Of a stretch of DNA of 64,000 nt, positions 38,231-47,378 are shown one piece after another. The translations under genes were made by a program, and so were the position numbers. The number at the start of each line of letters is the position of its first letter. Position 1 is the first letter of the stretch. Under the pieces are notes generated by a model. The model was not told the DNA's origin. It did no database searches and saw only the letters and a program-made list of their open reading frames with translations. This stretch comes from Candidatus Dietzia intestinipullorum (GTDB lineage: Bacteria; Actinomycetota; Actinomycetes; Mycobacteriales; Mycobacteriaceae), in NCBI GenBank assembly GCA_019119635.1, contig DWWP01000015.1, positions 1 through 64,000 of the forward strand, given 5' to 3'.

Positions 38231-39807
38231 GCCGGCCGGCAGAACCGCCCTGGACACCCGCCGACCCCGCCGGGGCCCCCGCCGATCCTCCTGCGGGACC
38301 GTGGCGCGCGCCCACTGGTCCCACCCGTGCGCCCGACGATCCCACCGAGGACTGGCGGCGTCTGGACCCGCGCACCATCTCCGCGTCCGCCGTCCTCGCC
38401 GCGGGCGCCCTGGTCGTCGCCGCGGTCCCCGTCGGGCTCGGCCTGCTGCTCGGCGGCGTCGGCATCGGCTGGGTGCTGCTGTGGACGATCGGCGGGGTGC
38501 TCCTGGGCTCCGCGGCGACCGCGGTAGCCGAGGCGATCCGTCTGGCCGTCACCGGCTACCGCGTCGACGCGCACCGCATCGACCGGCGTGTCCGGTTCCT
38601 GTCCAGCACCACCAACAGCATCTCCACCGGCCGGGTGCGCAACGTCGAGATCACCGCCGACGTGGTCCAGCGCCGGCTGGGGATCGCCACGGTCAAGCTG
38701 GCCAGCGGAGAGACGGACGGCTCTCGCCTCACGCTGGCCGCGCTGGATCGCGCCACGGCCGAGGAGCTGCGCACCCACGTGCTGGCCGGGCGCGCCGGGG
38801 CGGAGACCTCCGAGATCGCCCGACTGGACCCGGGCTGGGTCCGCTACGCCCCCGCGAGCCTGATGACGCCGCTGTTCGGTCTCGTCGGCATCGGCCTGGT
38901 ATTCCAGGTGGCGAGCTGGTTCAACGCCGTCCCCGCACTGGTGGACTGGGTCTGGGAGCGGATCGGCACGCTGCCGTGGGCGCTCATCGGCGTGGGCGGC
39001 GTGGCCCTGGCCGCGGTGGTCGGGGTGGTCACCTCGGTCGTGATCTTCGTGGAGAGCTGGTGGGGCCTGCGCCTGGACCACCACCGGGACGGCTCCCTCG
39101 AACTGCGGCGCGGCCTGCTGGTGGGCCGGCACACCTCGTTCGACGGCACCCGGATCCGCGGCGCCACGTTGTACGAACCGCCGGGTTTTCGCGCCCTGGG
39201 CGCCGCCCGGCTCGACGTGATCGCCACGGGCGTCGGCACAGGTAAGGACGAGAGCGGCAAGCAGAAGCAGAGTCCGGCGTTGATCCCCGCCTCGCCGCGC
39301 GATGTGCCCGCGGGGGTGGCCGCGACGGTCCTCGGCGAGCCGGTCCCCACCCTGTTCCGCGCGCATCCCCCCGCGGCCCGACGACGACGAGCCGTCCGCG
39401 CACTCGCCGCGACCCTGGCGCTCACGGTGCTCGGCCTCGTGCCCGCGCTTATCTGGCCGTGGCTGTGGTGGGTCCCGGTGGCGGTCCTCGCGGTCAGCTC
39501 GGCCGTGGCGGCCTGGGTGGTGATCGATAACTACCGCGGCCTGGGCCACGCGACCACCGACTCCACGGTCGCGCTGCGGAAGGGCTCGGTCCTGCGTGGC
39601 ACCGACCTGTTGCGCCGGGAGGGCGTGCTGGGCTGGAATCTGCGGCGCACCCCGTTCCAGAAGCGGGCCGGGCTGGTGACCATGGTGGCCACCTCCGCGG
39701 GCGGGACCGGGGCGTTCCGCCTCCCCGACGTGGGCGAGGGCGACGCCCGCGGCATCGCGGCGACCGCCGGGGACGTCTGGGAGCACCTCCGGGAACCGCA
39801 GGCCTGA
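38227..39807 (+). CDS. PH domain-containing membrane protein (YdbT-like)
   Basis: A 526-aa protein with a Pro-rich N-terminal 45 residues, three groups of paired membrane helices (around 65-105, 220-280 and 385-430) and repeated bacterial PH domains, recognised by YRVDAHRIDRRVRFLSSTTNSISTGRVRNVEITADVVQRRLGIATVKL in outline and by GLRLDHHRDGSLELRRGLLVGRHTSFDGTRI. ATG 38227 overlaps the previous stop. The track extension is a shadow. Works most likely as a complex with the upstream small PH protein. Confidence 0.82.
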   Translation: MSRPAEPPWTPADPAGAPADPPAGPWRAPTGPTRAPDDPTEDWRRLDPRTISASAVLAAGALVVAAVPVGLGLLLGGVGIGWVLLWTIGGVLLGSAATAVAEAIRLAVTGYRVDAHRIDRRVRFLSSTTNSISTGRVRNVEITADVVQRRLGIATVKLASGETDGSRLTLAALDRATAEELRTHVLAGRAGAETSEIARLDPGWVRYAPASLMTPLFGLVGIGLVFQVASWFNAVPALVDWVWERIGTLPWALIGVGGVALAAVVGVVTSVVIFVESWWGLRLDHHRDGSLELRRGLLVGRHTSFDGTRIRGATLYEPPGFRALGAARLDVIATGVGTGKDESGKQKQSPALIPASPRDVPAGVAATVLGEPVPTLFRAHPPAARRRRAVRALAATLALTVLGLVPALIWPWLWWVPVAVLAVSSAVAAWVVIDNYRGLGHATTDSTVALRKGSVLRGTDLLRREGVLGWNLRRTPFQKRAGLVTMVATSAGGTGAFRLPDVGEGDARGIAATAGDVWEHLREPQA

Positions 39808-39811
39808 CCCC

Positions 39812-39886
39812 GCCCGAGGGCAGGCCGGGCGGCGCCCGGGGCCGGCCGCCCGTCGTCCGGGGACGAGCCGCGCACCGCCCTCGGGC
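39812..39886. terminator. Structured convergent intergenic region
   Basis: gcccgagggc (39812-39821) and gccctcgggc (39877-39886) are perfect inverted repeats, and the sequence between is GC-rich with further pairing. It fills the whole gap between the convergent PH and MOSC genes and probably ends both transcripts. Confidence 0.55.
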
Positions 39887-40558
39887 TCAGTCGGCGTCGG
39901 TGGGGCGCACGTCCGTCGCCGGGTCGAGCTTGCGCAGGAGGCTCGGCGCGAGCTCCTTCTGGTCGATCTCGGCGAGCAGGCGGCGCGCCTCGTCGTCGTC
40001 GACCCCCTCGAAGATCCTCCCGATGGTCACCCCGTGCGCGGGCACGGAGACCACGGTGACCTCGTCGCCGGCCGAGACCGGCCCGGCGGCGAGCACGCGC
40101 GCGTACGCGCCCGGGCGGCCCTCCTCGGTGAACCGGCGCACCCACCTGGGGCGCTCGACGCGGCGGGCGAACGTCTGGCACGGGATGCGCGGCGTGGTGA
40201 TCTCCAGGGTCGGCCCCGCCGCACCCACCCGGAGCACCGTCCCGATCACCAGGCGCGAGGTGTCCACGTCGTCGAGGCGGAGGTTCTCACCGAAGTAGCC
40301 GGGCGGGATGGGGCCGCCGAATTCCCCGGACCAGGGCGCGACATCGGAATCCGACAGGAGGTAGACGGCCTTCCACGGCCCGCCGTGGTGCTCGCGGTCC
40401 GCCTGGACGTCGCCGTGCAGGCCGTACTCGCGGACGTGCACCGGCCCCTCGACCGGGCGCTTGTCGATCGCCGTCACTCCGACTCGCCCGCTGTCCGGGA
40501 GCAACTGCTCCACCACGCACACCGAGCGCACCGCGAACGACTGCCCTGCTGTGGTCAT
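39887..40558 (-). CDS. MOSC domain-containing protein
   Basis: A 223-aa MOSC (Moco sulfurase C-terminal) protein of the YiiM type. Motifs are KRPVEGPVHVREYGLHGDVQADREHHGG, GYFGENLRLDD and TPRIPCQTFARR, with the conserved Cys that in YiiM-like enzymes supports molybdenum-dependent N-oxide reduction. ATG 40558 overlaps the uppS stop (ATGA), so the two genes are cotranscribed. Role in this organism is unknown. Confidence 0.88.
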   Translation of the reverse strand: MTTAGQSFAVRSVCVVEQLLPDSGRVGVTAIDKRPVEGPVHVREYGLHGDVQADREHHGGPWKAVYLLSDSDVAPWSGEFGGPIPPGYFGENLRLDDVDTSRLVIGTVLRVGAAGPTLEITTPRIPCQTFARRVERPRWVRRFTEEGRPGAYARVLAAGPVSAGDEVTVVSVPAHGVTIGRIFEGVDDDEARRLLAEIDQKELAPSLLRKLDPATDVRPTDAD

Positions 40559-41322
40559 TTGCCGAATCTCCTGTTCCGCGCGCCGTAGTCCCGCAACGCC
40601 CGCAGAAAATCCACGCGGCGGAACGACGGCCAGTACGCCTCGGTGAACCAGATCTCCGAGTACGCGCTCTGCCACAACATGAAGCCGGACAGTCGCTGTT
40701 CCCCGGAGGTGCGGATCACCAGGTCGGGATCCGGCTGCCCGGAGGTGTACAGGTGCTCGCCGATCGCCTCGACGGTGATCCCCTCGACCAGTTCCGCACC
40801 GGTCCTGCCCTCCGCGAGCAGCCGCTCCACCAGGTCCCTGGCGGCGTCGGCGATCTCGTGCCGGCCCCCGTACCCGATCGCCACGTTGACCTTGCACCCC
40901 GGCCGGCCCGCGCTGGTGCGCTCGGCCGCCTGGAGTCGCTCGGCCATCCAGTCGGGCAGGATCTCCGGGCGACCGACGGGCCGCACCTCCCAGTTGCGTT
41001 CGGGGCCGGTGATCTCGTCCACCACGTCCGCGATCACCTGGAGCAGCTCGTCGATCTCCTGCTGGTCGCGCGCCAGGTTCTCGGTGCTCAGCAGGTAGAT
41101 GGTGACCACCTCGACGCCGAGCTCGTCGCACCAGCCCAGCATCTCGGCGATCTTGACGGCCCCCGCCCGGTAGCCCTGGGCGACGTCGGTGAAGCCGGCC
41201 TCCTTGGCCCACCGCCGGTTGCCGTCCGCCATCACGGCGACGTGCCGGGGCAGCCTGGACTCGTCGAGCGAGGCGCGCAGGCGTTTCTCGTAGAGCGAGT
41301 ACAGAGGATGGGAGGCGACCAC
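40555..41322 (-). CDS. uppS: Short-chain Z-isoprenyl diphosphate synthase (UppS family)
   Basis: cis-Prenyltransferase of 255 aa. The catalytic Asp is in HVAVMADGNRRWAKEAGF, and LLSTENLARDQQEIDELL, GYGGRHEIADAARDL and DLVIRTSGEQRLSGFMLWQSAYSEIWF are family motifs. By position near coaA and mca it corresponds to mycobacterial Rv1086, which makes Z,E-farnesyl diphosphate, the precursor for decaprenyl phosphate. The GTG start follows TAGAAT by 6 nt, implying a leaderless mRNA. The TAG of that box is the stop codon of the upstream DAHP synthase gene. Confidence 0.93.
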   Translation of the reverse strand: MVASHPLYSLYEKRLRASLDESRLPRHVAVMADGNRRWAKEAGFTDVAQGYRAGAVKIAEMLGWCDELGVEVVTIYLLSTENLARDQQEIDELLQVIADVVDEITGPERNWEVRPVGRPEILPDWMAERLQAAERTSAGRPGCKVNVAIGYGGRHEIADAARDLVERLLAEGRTGAELVEGITVEAIGEHLYTSGQPDPDLVIRTSGEQRLSGFMLWQSAYSEIWFTEAYWPSFRRVDFLRALRDYGARNRRFGK

Positions 41323-41331
41323 GCGGAGATT

Positions 41332-42414
<1,083 letters not shown>

Positions 42415-42517
42415 GGCGTTCCAGCTCCTGGTGCTCTCGGTGCGACGGGCCGGATGCCGTGGTCCCTCGGTGCCCTCGACCGCACCCGGGCCCGCCTGGT
42501 TCTTCCAAATGGCGGAA

Positions 42518-42614
42518 GGCGGCGACCATGTGGTCACCGCCTCTGGGCTCCGGGTGTCGGGACGTCCGTCTAGCGGACGCGTGCGCTCGCGGCGCGGGCT
42601 CCACCCGGAGCCCA
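42518..42614 (-). promoter_or_regulatory. Putative attenuator upstream of DAHP synthase
   Basis: On the minus strand TGGGCTCCGGGTG (42614-42602) can pair perfectly over 13 bp with CACCCGGAGCCCA (42556-42544), or its GGGCTCC part with the adjacent GGAGCCC (42602-42596). The two options exclude each other. A separate CGTCCG/CGGACG hairpin (42579-42563) lies at the leader stop. A 10-bp stem GGCGGTGACC/GGTCGCCGCC with loop ACAT (42541-42518) could be the terminator. The first pairing segment includes the Trp codon of the leader peptide. Confidence 0.7.
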
Positions 42615-42647
42615 CATAAAGCGCCAATATGCGCGAGCGTTCGACAT
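42570..42647 (-). CDS. Aromatic amino-acid leader peptide of DAHP synthase
   Basis: A 25-codon ORF too short for the track. It begins MSNARAYWRFMWAPGG and ends in RVR-TAG. Codons 7-12 are Tyr, Trp, Arg, Phe, Met, Trp: four aromatic residues in six positions, including both rare Trp codons, just before the pairing segments of the putative attenuator. GGTGGA lies about 6 nt upstream of the ATG. It is located 155 nt upstream of the aroG start. Ribosome stalling here when aromatic tRNAs are uncharged would sense all three end products of the pathway. Expression is inferred. Confidence 0.75.
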   Translation of the reverse strand: MSNARAYWRFMWAPGGARAASARVR

Positions 42648-42738
42648 GCGATCCACCGTAGCAGGGATCCGCCGTGCGCGCCGTCGACGGTCGGAGGGCC
42701 CCACGGGTGACGGGGAATACCATCGCCGTCCCTTTTGT

Positions 42739-42749
42739 TTGACATGTCA
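42739..42749 (+). promoter_or_regulatory. TGACATGTCA palindrome in the promoter of the flavin oxidoreductase operon
   Basis: A perfect 10-bp palindrome (42740-42749) overlaps a TTGACA -35-like hexamer, 44 bp before the LLM oxidoreductase start. Likely an operator for a MarR- or TetR-type protein, but no such regulator gene lies next to it. Confidence 0.4.
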
Positions 42750-42792
42750 GCAAGTTAGGATGAAGCACGACAACCGACGGAAGGCCATCACC

Positions 42793-44043
42793 ATGCAGTT
42801 CGGAATCTTCTCCATCACCGACATGACCCCGGACCCCCACACGGGGCGGGTACCCACCGAACACGAGCGGCTCGAGCAGGTGGTGGACTACGCGGTCCAG
42901 GCCGAGCAGGTGGGCCTCGACGTCTTCGCCCTGGGCGAGCACCACAACCCGCCCTTCGTCACCTCCTCCCCCACCACCACGCTGGGCTACATCGCGGGCA
43001 GGACCTCGGAGATCCTCCTGTCCACGGCGACCACGCTGATCACCACCAACGACCCGGTGAAGATCGCCGAGGACTACGCCATGCTGCAGCACCTGTCCGG
43101 CGGCCGCGTCGACCTGACCATGGGACGCGGCAACACCGGCCCGGTCTACCCCTGGTTCGGGCAGGACATCCGCGAGGGCCTGCCGCTGGCCATCGAGAAC
43201 TACGACCTGCTCCACCGGCTGTGGCACGAGGACGTGGTGAACTGGGAGGGCAAGTACCGCACACCGCTGCAGCAGTTCACGTCCACCCCGCGGCCGATGG
43301 ACGGCGTCGCACCGTTCGTGTGGCACGGCTCCATCCGCTCGCCACAGATCGCCGAGCAGGCCGCCTATTACGGCGACGGCTTCTTCCACAACAACATCTT
43401 CTGGCCGATCAGCCACACCAAGCAGATGGTGGAGCTGTACCGGCGCCGCTACGAGCACTACGGCCACGGCGCGGCAGACCAGGCGATCGTCGGCCTCGGC
43501 GGGCAGTTCTTCGCGCGCGCCAACAGCCAGGACGCCGTGGACGAGTTCCGCCCCTACTTCGACAACGCCCCCGTCTACGGCCACGGCCCGTCGATGGAGG
43601 ACTTCACCGCGCAGACCCCGCTCACCGTGGGATCCCCGCAGCAGGTGATCGACCGCTACATGACCATGCGCGAGCACGTCGGCGACTTCCAGCGCCAGAT
43701 GTTCCTCGTCGACCACGCGGGCCTGCCCCGCAAGACGGTCATGGAGCAGATCGAGATCCTCGGTACCGAGATCGTCCCGGTCCTGCGCCGCGAGCTGGAC
43801 GCCCTGCGCCCGGCCCACGTGCCGGAGGGTCCGACGCACGCGGCGCGCGTGGCCGCCCGGGACGCCGACCTGGCAGCGTCCGGCGAGCCCGCCTACTCCG
43901 ATGCCTACCGCTTCGGCACCGGCGACAACTGGACCGGCCTGACCGTCGAGGGGGGCCGGCGCGCCCGCGAGGAGTCGCTCGCCCGCGCCCGTCGTTCCGA
44001 GGCCCGCCTGTCGGAGGCGCCGGCCGGAAAGGAGACCAAGTGA
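42793..44043 (+). CDS. LLM-class flavin-dependent monooxygenase, CE1758 family
   Basis: A 416-aa bacterial luciferase-like TIM-barrel protein that uses reduced FMN from a partner reductase. Seen are FALGEHHNPPFVTSSPTTTLGYIAGRT, LLSTATTLITTNDPVKIAEDYAMLQHLSGGRVDLTMGRGNT and FVWHGSIRSPQIAEQAAYYGDGFFHNN, in outline the family motifs. ATG 42793 has GGAAGG upstream; the track start lies in the divergent promoter region. Its stop overlaps the start of the FMN reductase gene (GTGA). Substrate unknown. This gene pair is widespread in corynebacteria and relatives. Confidence 0.88.
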   Translation: MQFGIFSITDMTPDPHTGRVPTEHERLEQVVDYAVQAEQVGLDVFALGEHHNPPFVTSSPTTTLGYIAGRTSEILLSTATTLITTNDPVKIAEDYAMLQHLSGGRVDLTMGRGNTGPVYPWFGQDIREGLPLAIENYDLLHRLWHEDVVNWEGKYRTPLQQFTSTPRPMDGVAPFVWHGSIRSPQIAEQAAYYGDGFFHNNIFWPISHTKQMVELYRRRYEHYGHGAADQAIVGLGGQFFARANSQDAVDEFRPYFDNAPVYGHGPSMEDFTAQTPLTVGSPQQVIDRYMTMREHVGDFQRQMFLVDHAGLPRKTVMEQIEILGTEIVPVLRRELDALRPAHVPEGPTHAARVAARDADLAASGEPAYSDAYRFGTGDNWTGLTVEGGRRAREESLARARRSEARLSEAPAGKETK

Positions 44044-44720
44044 GCAACGCACGACGCCTGAACCTGGTGGTGGTGTCGGCCGGCACGTCGGTGCCCTCGA
44101 GCACCCGCATGCTGGCGGACCGTCTCACCACGGACACCCGTGACGCCCTCGAGCGGGGCGGGCAGGAGGTGTCCACGACGGTGCTCGAGGTCCGCGAGCT
44201 GGCCCACGAGGTCGTCGACGCGACCATCACCCGATTCCCCGGTGAGAGTCTCAAGGCCGCGATCGACGCCCTCGGCAGCGCGGACGGGATCATCGCCACG
44301 ACGCCGATCTACAACCAGTCGTTCTCCGGCCTGTTCAAGTCCCTGTTCGACGTGGTCGAGCCCGGCACCCTCGCCGGTGTCCCGGTGGCGCTCGGCGCGA
44401 CCGGTGGGACGGCGCGGCACTCGTTGGCGATCGACTACGCGCTCCGCCCGATGTTCGCCTACCTCAAGGCGGACGTGGTCCCCACCACGGTGTTCGCCGC
44501 ATCGGAGGACTTCGGCGCGGTCACCACGACCGCGGACGAGGACTCCCTGGGGGCGCGCACGGGGCGCGTCGGCACCGAGCTCGCCGACTACATGCTGCGG
44601 TTCGCCGGCGTCACCGCCGGTGCGGTGGCCCCGACCCGCGCCGACGGTGGATCCGGCAGGAGGACCGACGACGACGAGTTCGGCGACTTCGTCCCGATGG
44701 GCGACCTCCTGGGTCGCTGA
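44040..44720 (+). CDS. NAD(P)H-dependent FMN reductase, CE1759 family
   Basis: A 226-aa flavodoxin-like reductase: LNLVVVSAGTSVPSSTRMLADRL at the N-terminus, then TPIYNQSFSGLFKSLFDVVEP, and LGATGGTARHSLAIDYALRPMFAYLKADVVPT. These are the FMN-binding loops of the MsuE/CE1759 type. GTG 44040 overlaps the monooxygenase stop, so the pair is coupled and the reductase most likely supplies FMNH2 to its neighbour. The C-terminal 30 residues are acidic and disordered. Confidence 0.9.
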   Translation: MSNARRLNLVVVSAGTSVPSSTRMLADRLTTDTRDALERGGQEVSTTVLEVRELAHEVVDATITRFPGESLKAAIDALGSADGIIATTPIYNQSFSGLFKSLFDVVEPGTLAGVPVALGATGGTARHSLAIDYALRPMFAYLKADVVPTTVFAASEDFGAVTTTADEDSLGARTGRVGTELADYMLRFAGVTAGAVAPTRADGGSGRRTDDDEFGDFVPMGDLLGR

Positions 44721-44724
44721 ACGG

Positions 44725-45060
44725 TCAGTGCGGCTGGCTCTCGGGCCCGGGCTCGCTGCCCGACCCCGCGGCGTCGACACCCGCCCGGTCGGTGCCCTCA
44801 TCGGCCAACTGGTCCGGCTCGGGATTGTCGGCGTCGAAGCTGTCCGGCAGGTTCTTGATGCGCTTGTTCATATTCCGCACCAACAGCACGGTGGCGATCA
44901 TCAGCAGCAGGACCAGGGGGATGCCGATCGGCGAGGCCTTGCCGAACTCCGGGCCCATCGGCCCGTCGTTGTAGCCGGGCGTCCCCGGCGACTGGTGCTG
45001 GGCGAGGACCATCGACGCCTCGTGGGCGAGGATCTGGACGTCCGGTCCCAGGCTGGTCAT
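44725..45060 (-). CDS. Small single-pass membrane protein downstream of mca
   Basis: A 111-aa protein with one membrane helix ([29 protein letters not shown]) between a hydrophilic outer part and an acidic C-terminus. ATG 45060 overlaps the mca stop as ATGA. In mycobacteria a similar small membrane gene (Rv1083) follows mca, so the association is conserved. Function unknown. Confidence 0.75.
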   Translation of the reverse strand: MTSLGPDVQILAHEASMVLAQHQSPGTPGYNDGPMGPEFGKASPIGIPLVLLLMIATVLLVRNMNKRIKNLPDSFDADNPEPDQLADEGTDRAGVDAAGSGSEPGPESQPH

Positions 45061-45980
45061 CGCGCGTCCTCACTCGTGCTCGGGCCGACGGGGAGATCGA
45101 CGTTCGGGTCGACCCCCTCGAACAGGTCTGCCTCGTAGTCTCCCTCAGCCCGCTCCGGTACCGCCACCCGGCTGGCCGCGAGCTCAAACTCCTCGGTGGG
45201 CCAGACCCGCTGCTGCATCTCGACCGGGGCGGCGAAGAACCAGCCGTTGGGGTCGATCTGGGTGGCGTGCGCGAGCAGGGCCAGGTTGCGCTGCTCGAAG
45301 TAGGCCGAGCATTCGACCTGCGTGGTCACGCGCTCCATGACGTCGGGCCGGCCCCGCCACCGGGAGAGCATCTCCTCGAAGTGCCGGACCCCGTCGCGGG
45401 CGTACAGCTCGTCGTCCAGCAGCTCGAGACGACGCCGCGGGAAGCCGTGCGTGTAGTACACCTTGGCCACCGCCCACGGCTCACCCGCATCGGGGAAGCG
45501 CGACGGGTCCGCCGCGGCCTCGTATGCGGCCATCGACGCCGTGTGCACCTTGAGGTGGTCCGGGTGCGGGTACCCGCCGTTCTCGTCGTACGTGATGAGG
45601 ACGTGCGGGCGGAACTCCCGGATCCGGGCCACCAGGGCGCGGGTGGCCACCTCGTCGTCGACGAGCGCGAAGCACCCCTCCGGCAACGGGGGCTTGGGGT
45701 CGCCCTCGGGGAGCCCGGAATCGATGAAGCCCGTCCAGTGGTGTGCCACACCGAGCACCGATGCCGCGCGGGCCATCTCGCGGCGCCGCACCGCCGGGAG
45801 GTCGGCGACCACGTCCGGGCGATCCATCGCGGGGTTGAGGATGCTCCCGGCCTCGCCACCCGTGCACGTCTCCACCAGGACGCGCACGCCCTCGGCGGCG
45901 TACCGTGCCATGGTCGCCGAACCTTTCGACGACTCGTCGTCGGGGTGCGCGTGCACCGCCATGAGCCGCAAACCGGCCAT
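45057..45980 (-). CDS. mca: Mycothiol S-conjugate amidase
   Basis: Zinc amidase that cleaves mycothiol adducts to mercapturic acids for export, a detoxification route found only in mycothiol-making actinobacteria. The 307-aa protein has [23 protein letters not shown] with the zinc ligands, [34 protein letters not shown] and [25 protein letters not shown] 45980 ([15 protein letters not shown]) is chosen. The longer track version adds 30 non-homologous residues. Mca is preferred to MshB by the extended C-terminus. Confidence 0.93.
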   Translation of the reverse strand: MAGLRLMAVHAHPDDESSKGSATMARYAAEGVRVLVETCTGGEAGSILNPAMDRPDVVADLPAVRRREMARAASVLGVAHHWTGFIDSGLPEGDPKPPLPEGCFALVDDEVATRALVARIREFRPHVLITYDENGGYPHPDHLKVHTASMAAYEAAADPSRFPDAGEPWAVAKVYYTHGFPRRRLELLDDELYARDGVRHFEEMLSRWRGRPDVMERVTTQVECSAYFEQRNLALLAHATQIDPNGWFFAAPVEMQQRVWPTEEFELAASRVAVPERAEGDYEADLFEGVDPNVDLPVGPSTSEDAR

Positions 45981-46139
45981 CGTCACACCTGTCGTTCCTG
46001 GAAGTCGATTCGGTTGGACGCCGGCGCCACACTCGCCACGAGAGGGCGCGCGTCCGCGTCTGCCCACCATTCTATGGTCGCGCCGCCGTCACGCGCCCCC
46101 GGCCCGCCCCCCACCGCCACCCCGGATACTCTTGTGGGC

Positions 46140-46598
46140 ATGAACGAGCCGAGGTCGGACGCCGGGTCACCGCCCCCCACGCCCCCGCCCGGCAGGTACG
46201 ACGCCGAACGCCCCCTCGGCTCGACGCTCATGGGCAAGTCCCTGGCCGTGTTCCTCGGCGTGCTGGTCCTCGCGCTCGTGGTGGCCGCCGCGTTCGCGGT
46301 CTACCGGATCACCTCGACCCCCTCCATCACAGGTGAGCAGATCGGCGTCGACGTGATCGACGACGAGCGCACCGACATCGTCATCGACGTGACCCGGGAC
46401 GAGCCCGAGACGGCCGTCTACTGCATCGTCCGCGGCCTGGACTCCGGCAAGGGCGAGCTCGGCCGTCGCGAGGTGTACGTCCCGCCGTCCGAGCACACCT
46501 CGGTGCGCATCGAGGCGCCCATCGCCACCACCGAGCGCGCCTATATCGCCGATGTCTACGGCTGCGGCGCGGACGTCCCCGACTACCTGCGCCGATGA
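46140..46598 (+). CDS. DUF4307 membrane protein
   Basis: A 152-aa protein with a Pro-rich N-terminus, one membrane helix (SLAVFLGVLVLALVVAAAFAVYRI) and an extracytoplasmic beta domain with DVTRDEPETAVYCIVRGLDSGKGELGRREVYVPPSEHTSVRIEAP in outline, the DUF4307 pattern. It lies between mca and greA as in mycobacteria (Rv1081c). TACTCT ends 7 nt before the ATG, suggesting a leaderless mRNA. Function unknown. Confidence 0.82.
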   Translation: MNEPRSDAGSPPPTPPPGRYDAERPLGSTLMGKSLAVFLGVLVLALVVAAAFAVYRITSTPSITGEQIGVDVIDDERTDIVIDVTRDEPETAVYCIVRGLDSGKGELGRREVYVPPSEHTSVRIEAPIATTERAYIADVYGCGADVPDYLRR

Positions 46599-46655
46599 CC
46601 GCCCCCGTGTGACCCACGCCTCGCCGGCGAGACGGCCCGCAGGTCACGGCTGTGT

Positions 46656-46701
46656 TAGCATCGGCGCATCAGCACGGCTCCCTTTCGTGGGGCCGTGTTT
46701 T
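46656..46701 (+). promoter_or_regulatory. greA promoter and intrinsic terminator-like leader hairpin
   Basis: TAGCAT (46656-46661) is a good -10. A few bases after the expected start, cacggc and gccgtg (with ccc/ggg inside) form a hairpin at 46673-46697 followed by TTTT. This would release a transcript of about 35 nt before greA. It might also end readthrough from DUF4307. The greA ATG follows 50 nt later. Confidence 0.6.
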
Positions 46702-46750
46702 GCGTCCGCCACCTGTGCGGGCGCGTACCGCAGACAGATTGGAGCGCCCC

Positions 46751-47248
46751 ATGGCCAACGACTCGCAGGTCACCTGGTTGACCCAGGAATCTTTCGAGCG
46801 CCTCACGGCGGAGAAGGAGGCGCTGATCGCCAATCGTCCCGCGATCGCGTTCGAGATCAACGAGCGGCGCGAGGAGGGCGACCTCAAGGAGAACGCCGGC
46901 TACCACGCCGCGCGTGAGCAGCAGGGCCAGGAAGAGGCCCGGATCCGGCAGCTCGACGACCTGCTGGCCACGGCCCAGGTCGGCGAGACTCCCACCGAGT
47001 CCGGCGTCGCGCTGGTCGGCTCCGTGGTCCGCGCCTACTACAACGGCAAGCAGGACACCCAGGAGACCTTCCTGCTGGGCACCCGTGGCGAGGGCTCCGG
47101 CAAGGACGATCTGGAGATCTACTCGCCCGACTCGCCGCTGGGCCAGGCCATCCTCGGGGCCAAGGTCGACGAGACCCGCGAGTACACGGCACCCAACGGC
47201 AAGACGGTCTCCGTCACCGTCGTCACCGCGGAGCCGTACCACAGCTGA
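46751..47248 (+). CDS. greA: Transcription elongation factor GreA
   Basis: GreA rescues backtracked RNA polymerase by stimulating transcript cleavage. The 165-aa protein has the N-terminal coiled coil with the acidic tip [19 protein letters not shown], then the FKBP-like C-terminal domain ([38 protein letters not shown]). ATG 46751 gives the standard N-terminus ending in [12 protein letters not shown] hairpin follows the stop. The track start at 46652 lies in the leader. Confidence 0.95.
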   Translation: MANDSQVTWLTQESFERLTAEKEALIANRPAIAFEINERREEGDLKENAGYHAAREQQGQEEARIRQLDDLLATAQVGETPTESGVALVGSVVRAYYNGKQDTQETFLLGTRGEGSGKDDLEIYSPDSPLGQAILGAKVDETREYTAPNGKTVSVTVVTAEPYHS

Positions 47249-47260
47249 CCGCAGCGCACA

Positions 47261-47309
47261 CCGGGTCGGCAGTCGGTCCCGCAGATCGCGGGGCCGGCCT
47301 CCGACCCGG
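47261..47309 (+). terminator. Hairpin downstream of greA
   Basis: ccgggtcgg/ccgacccgg form a 9-bp outer stem and cggtcccgc/gcggggccg an inner stem with one wobble pair. It follows greA and precedes the mcrB promoter region; no T-tract. Confidence 0.6.
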
Positions 47310-47378
47310 TGGTACGTTCAGTCACGGATAACGGGCCCCGGCCGGGGCCCGACAGCGCCGGCAACGCAGGAGACGCAC

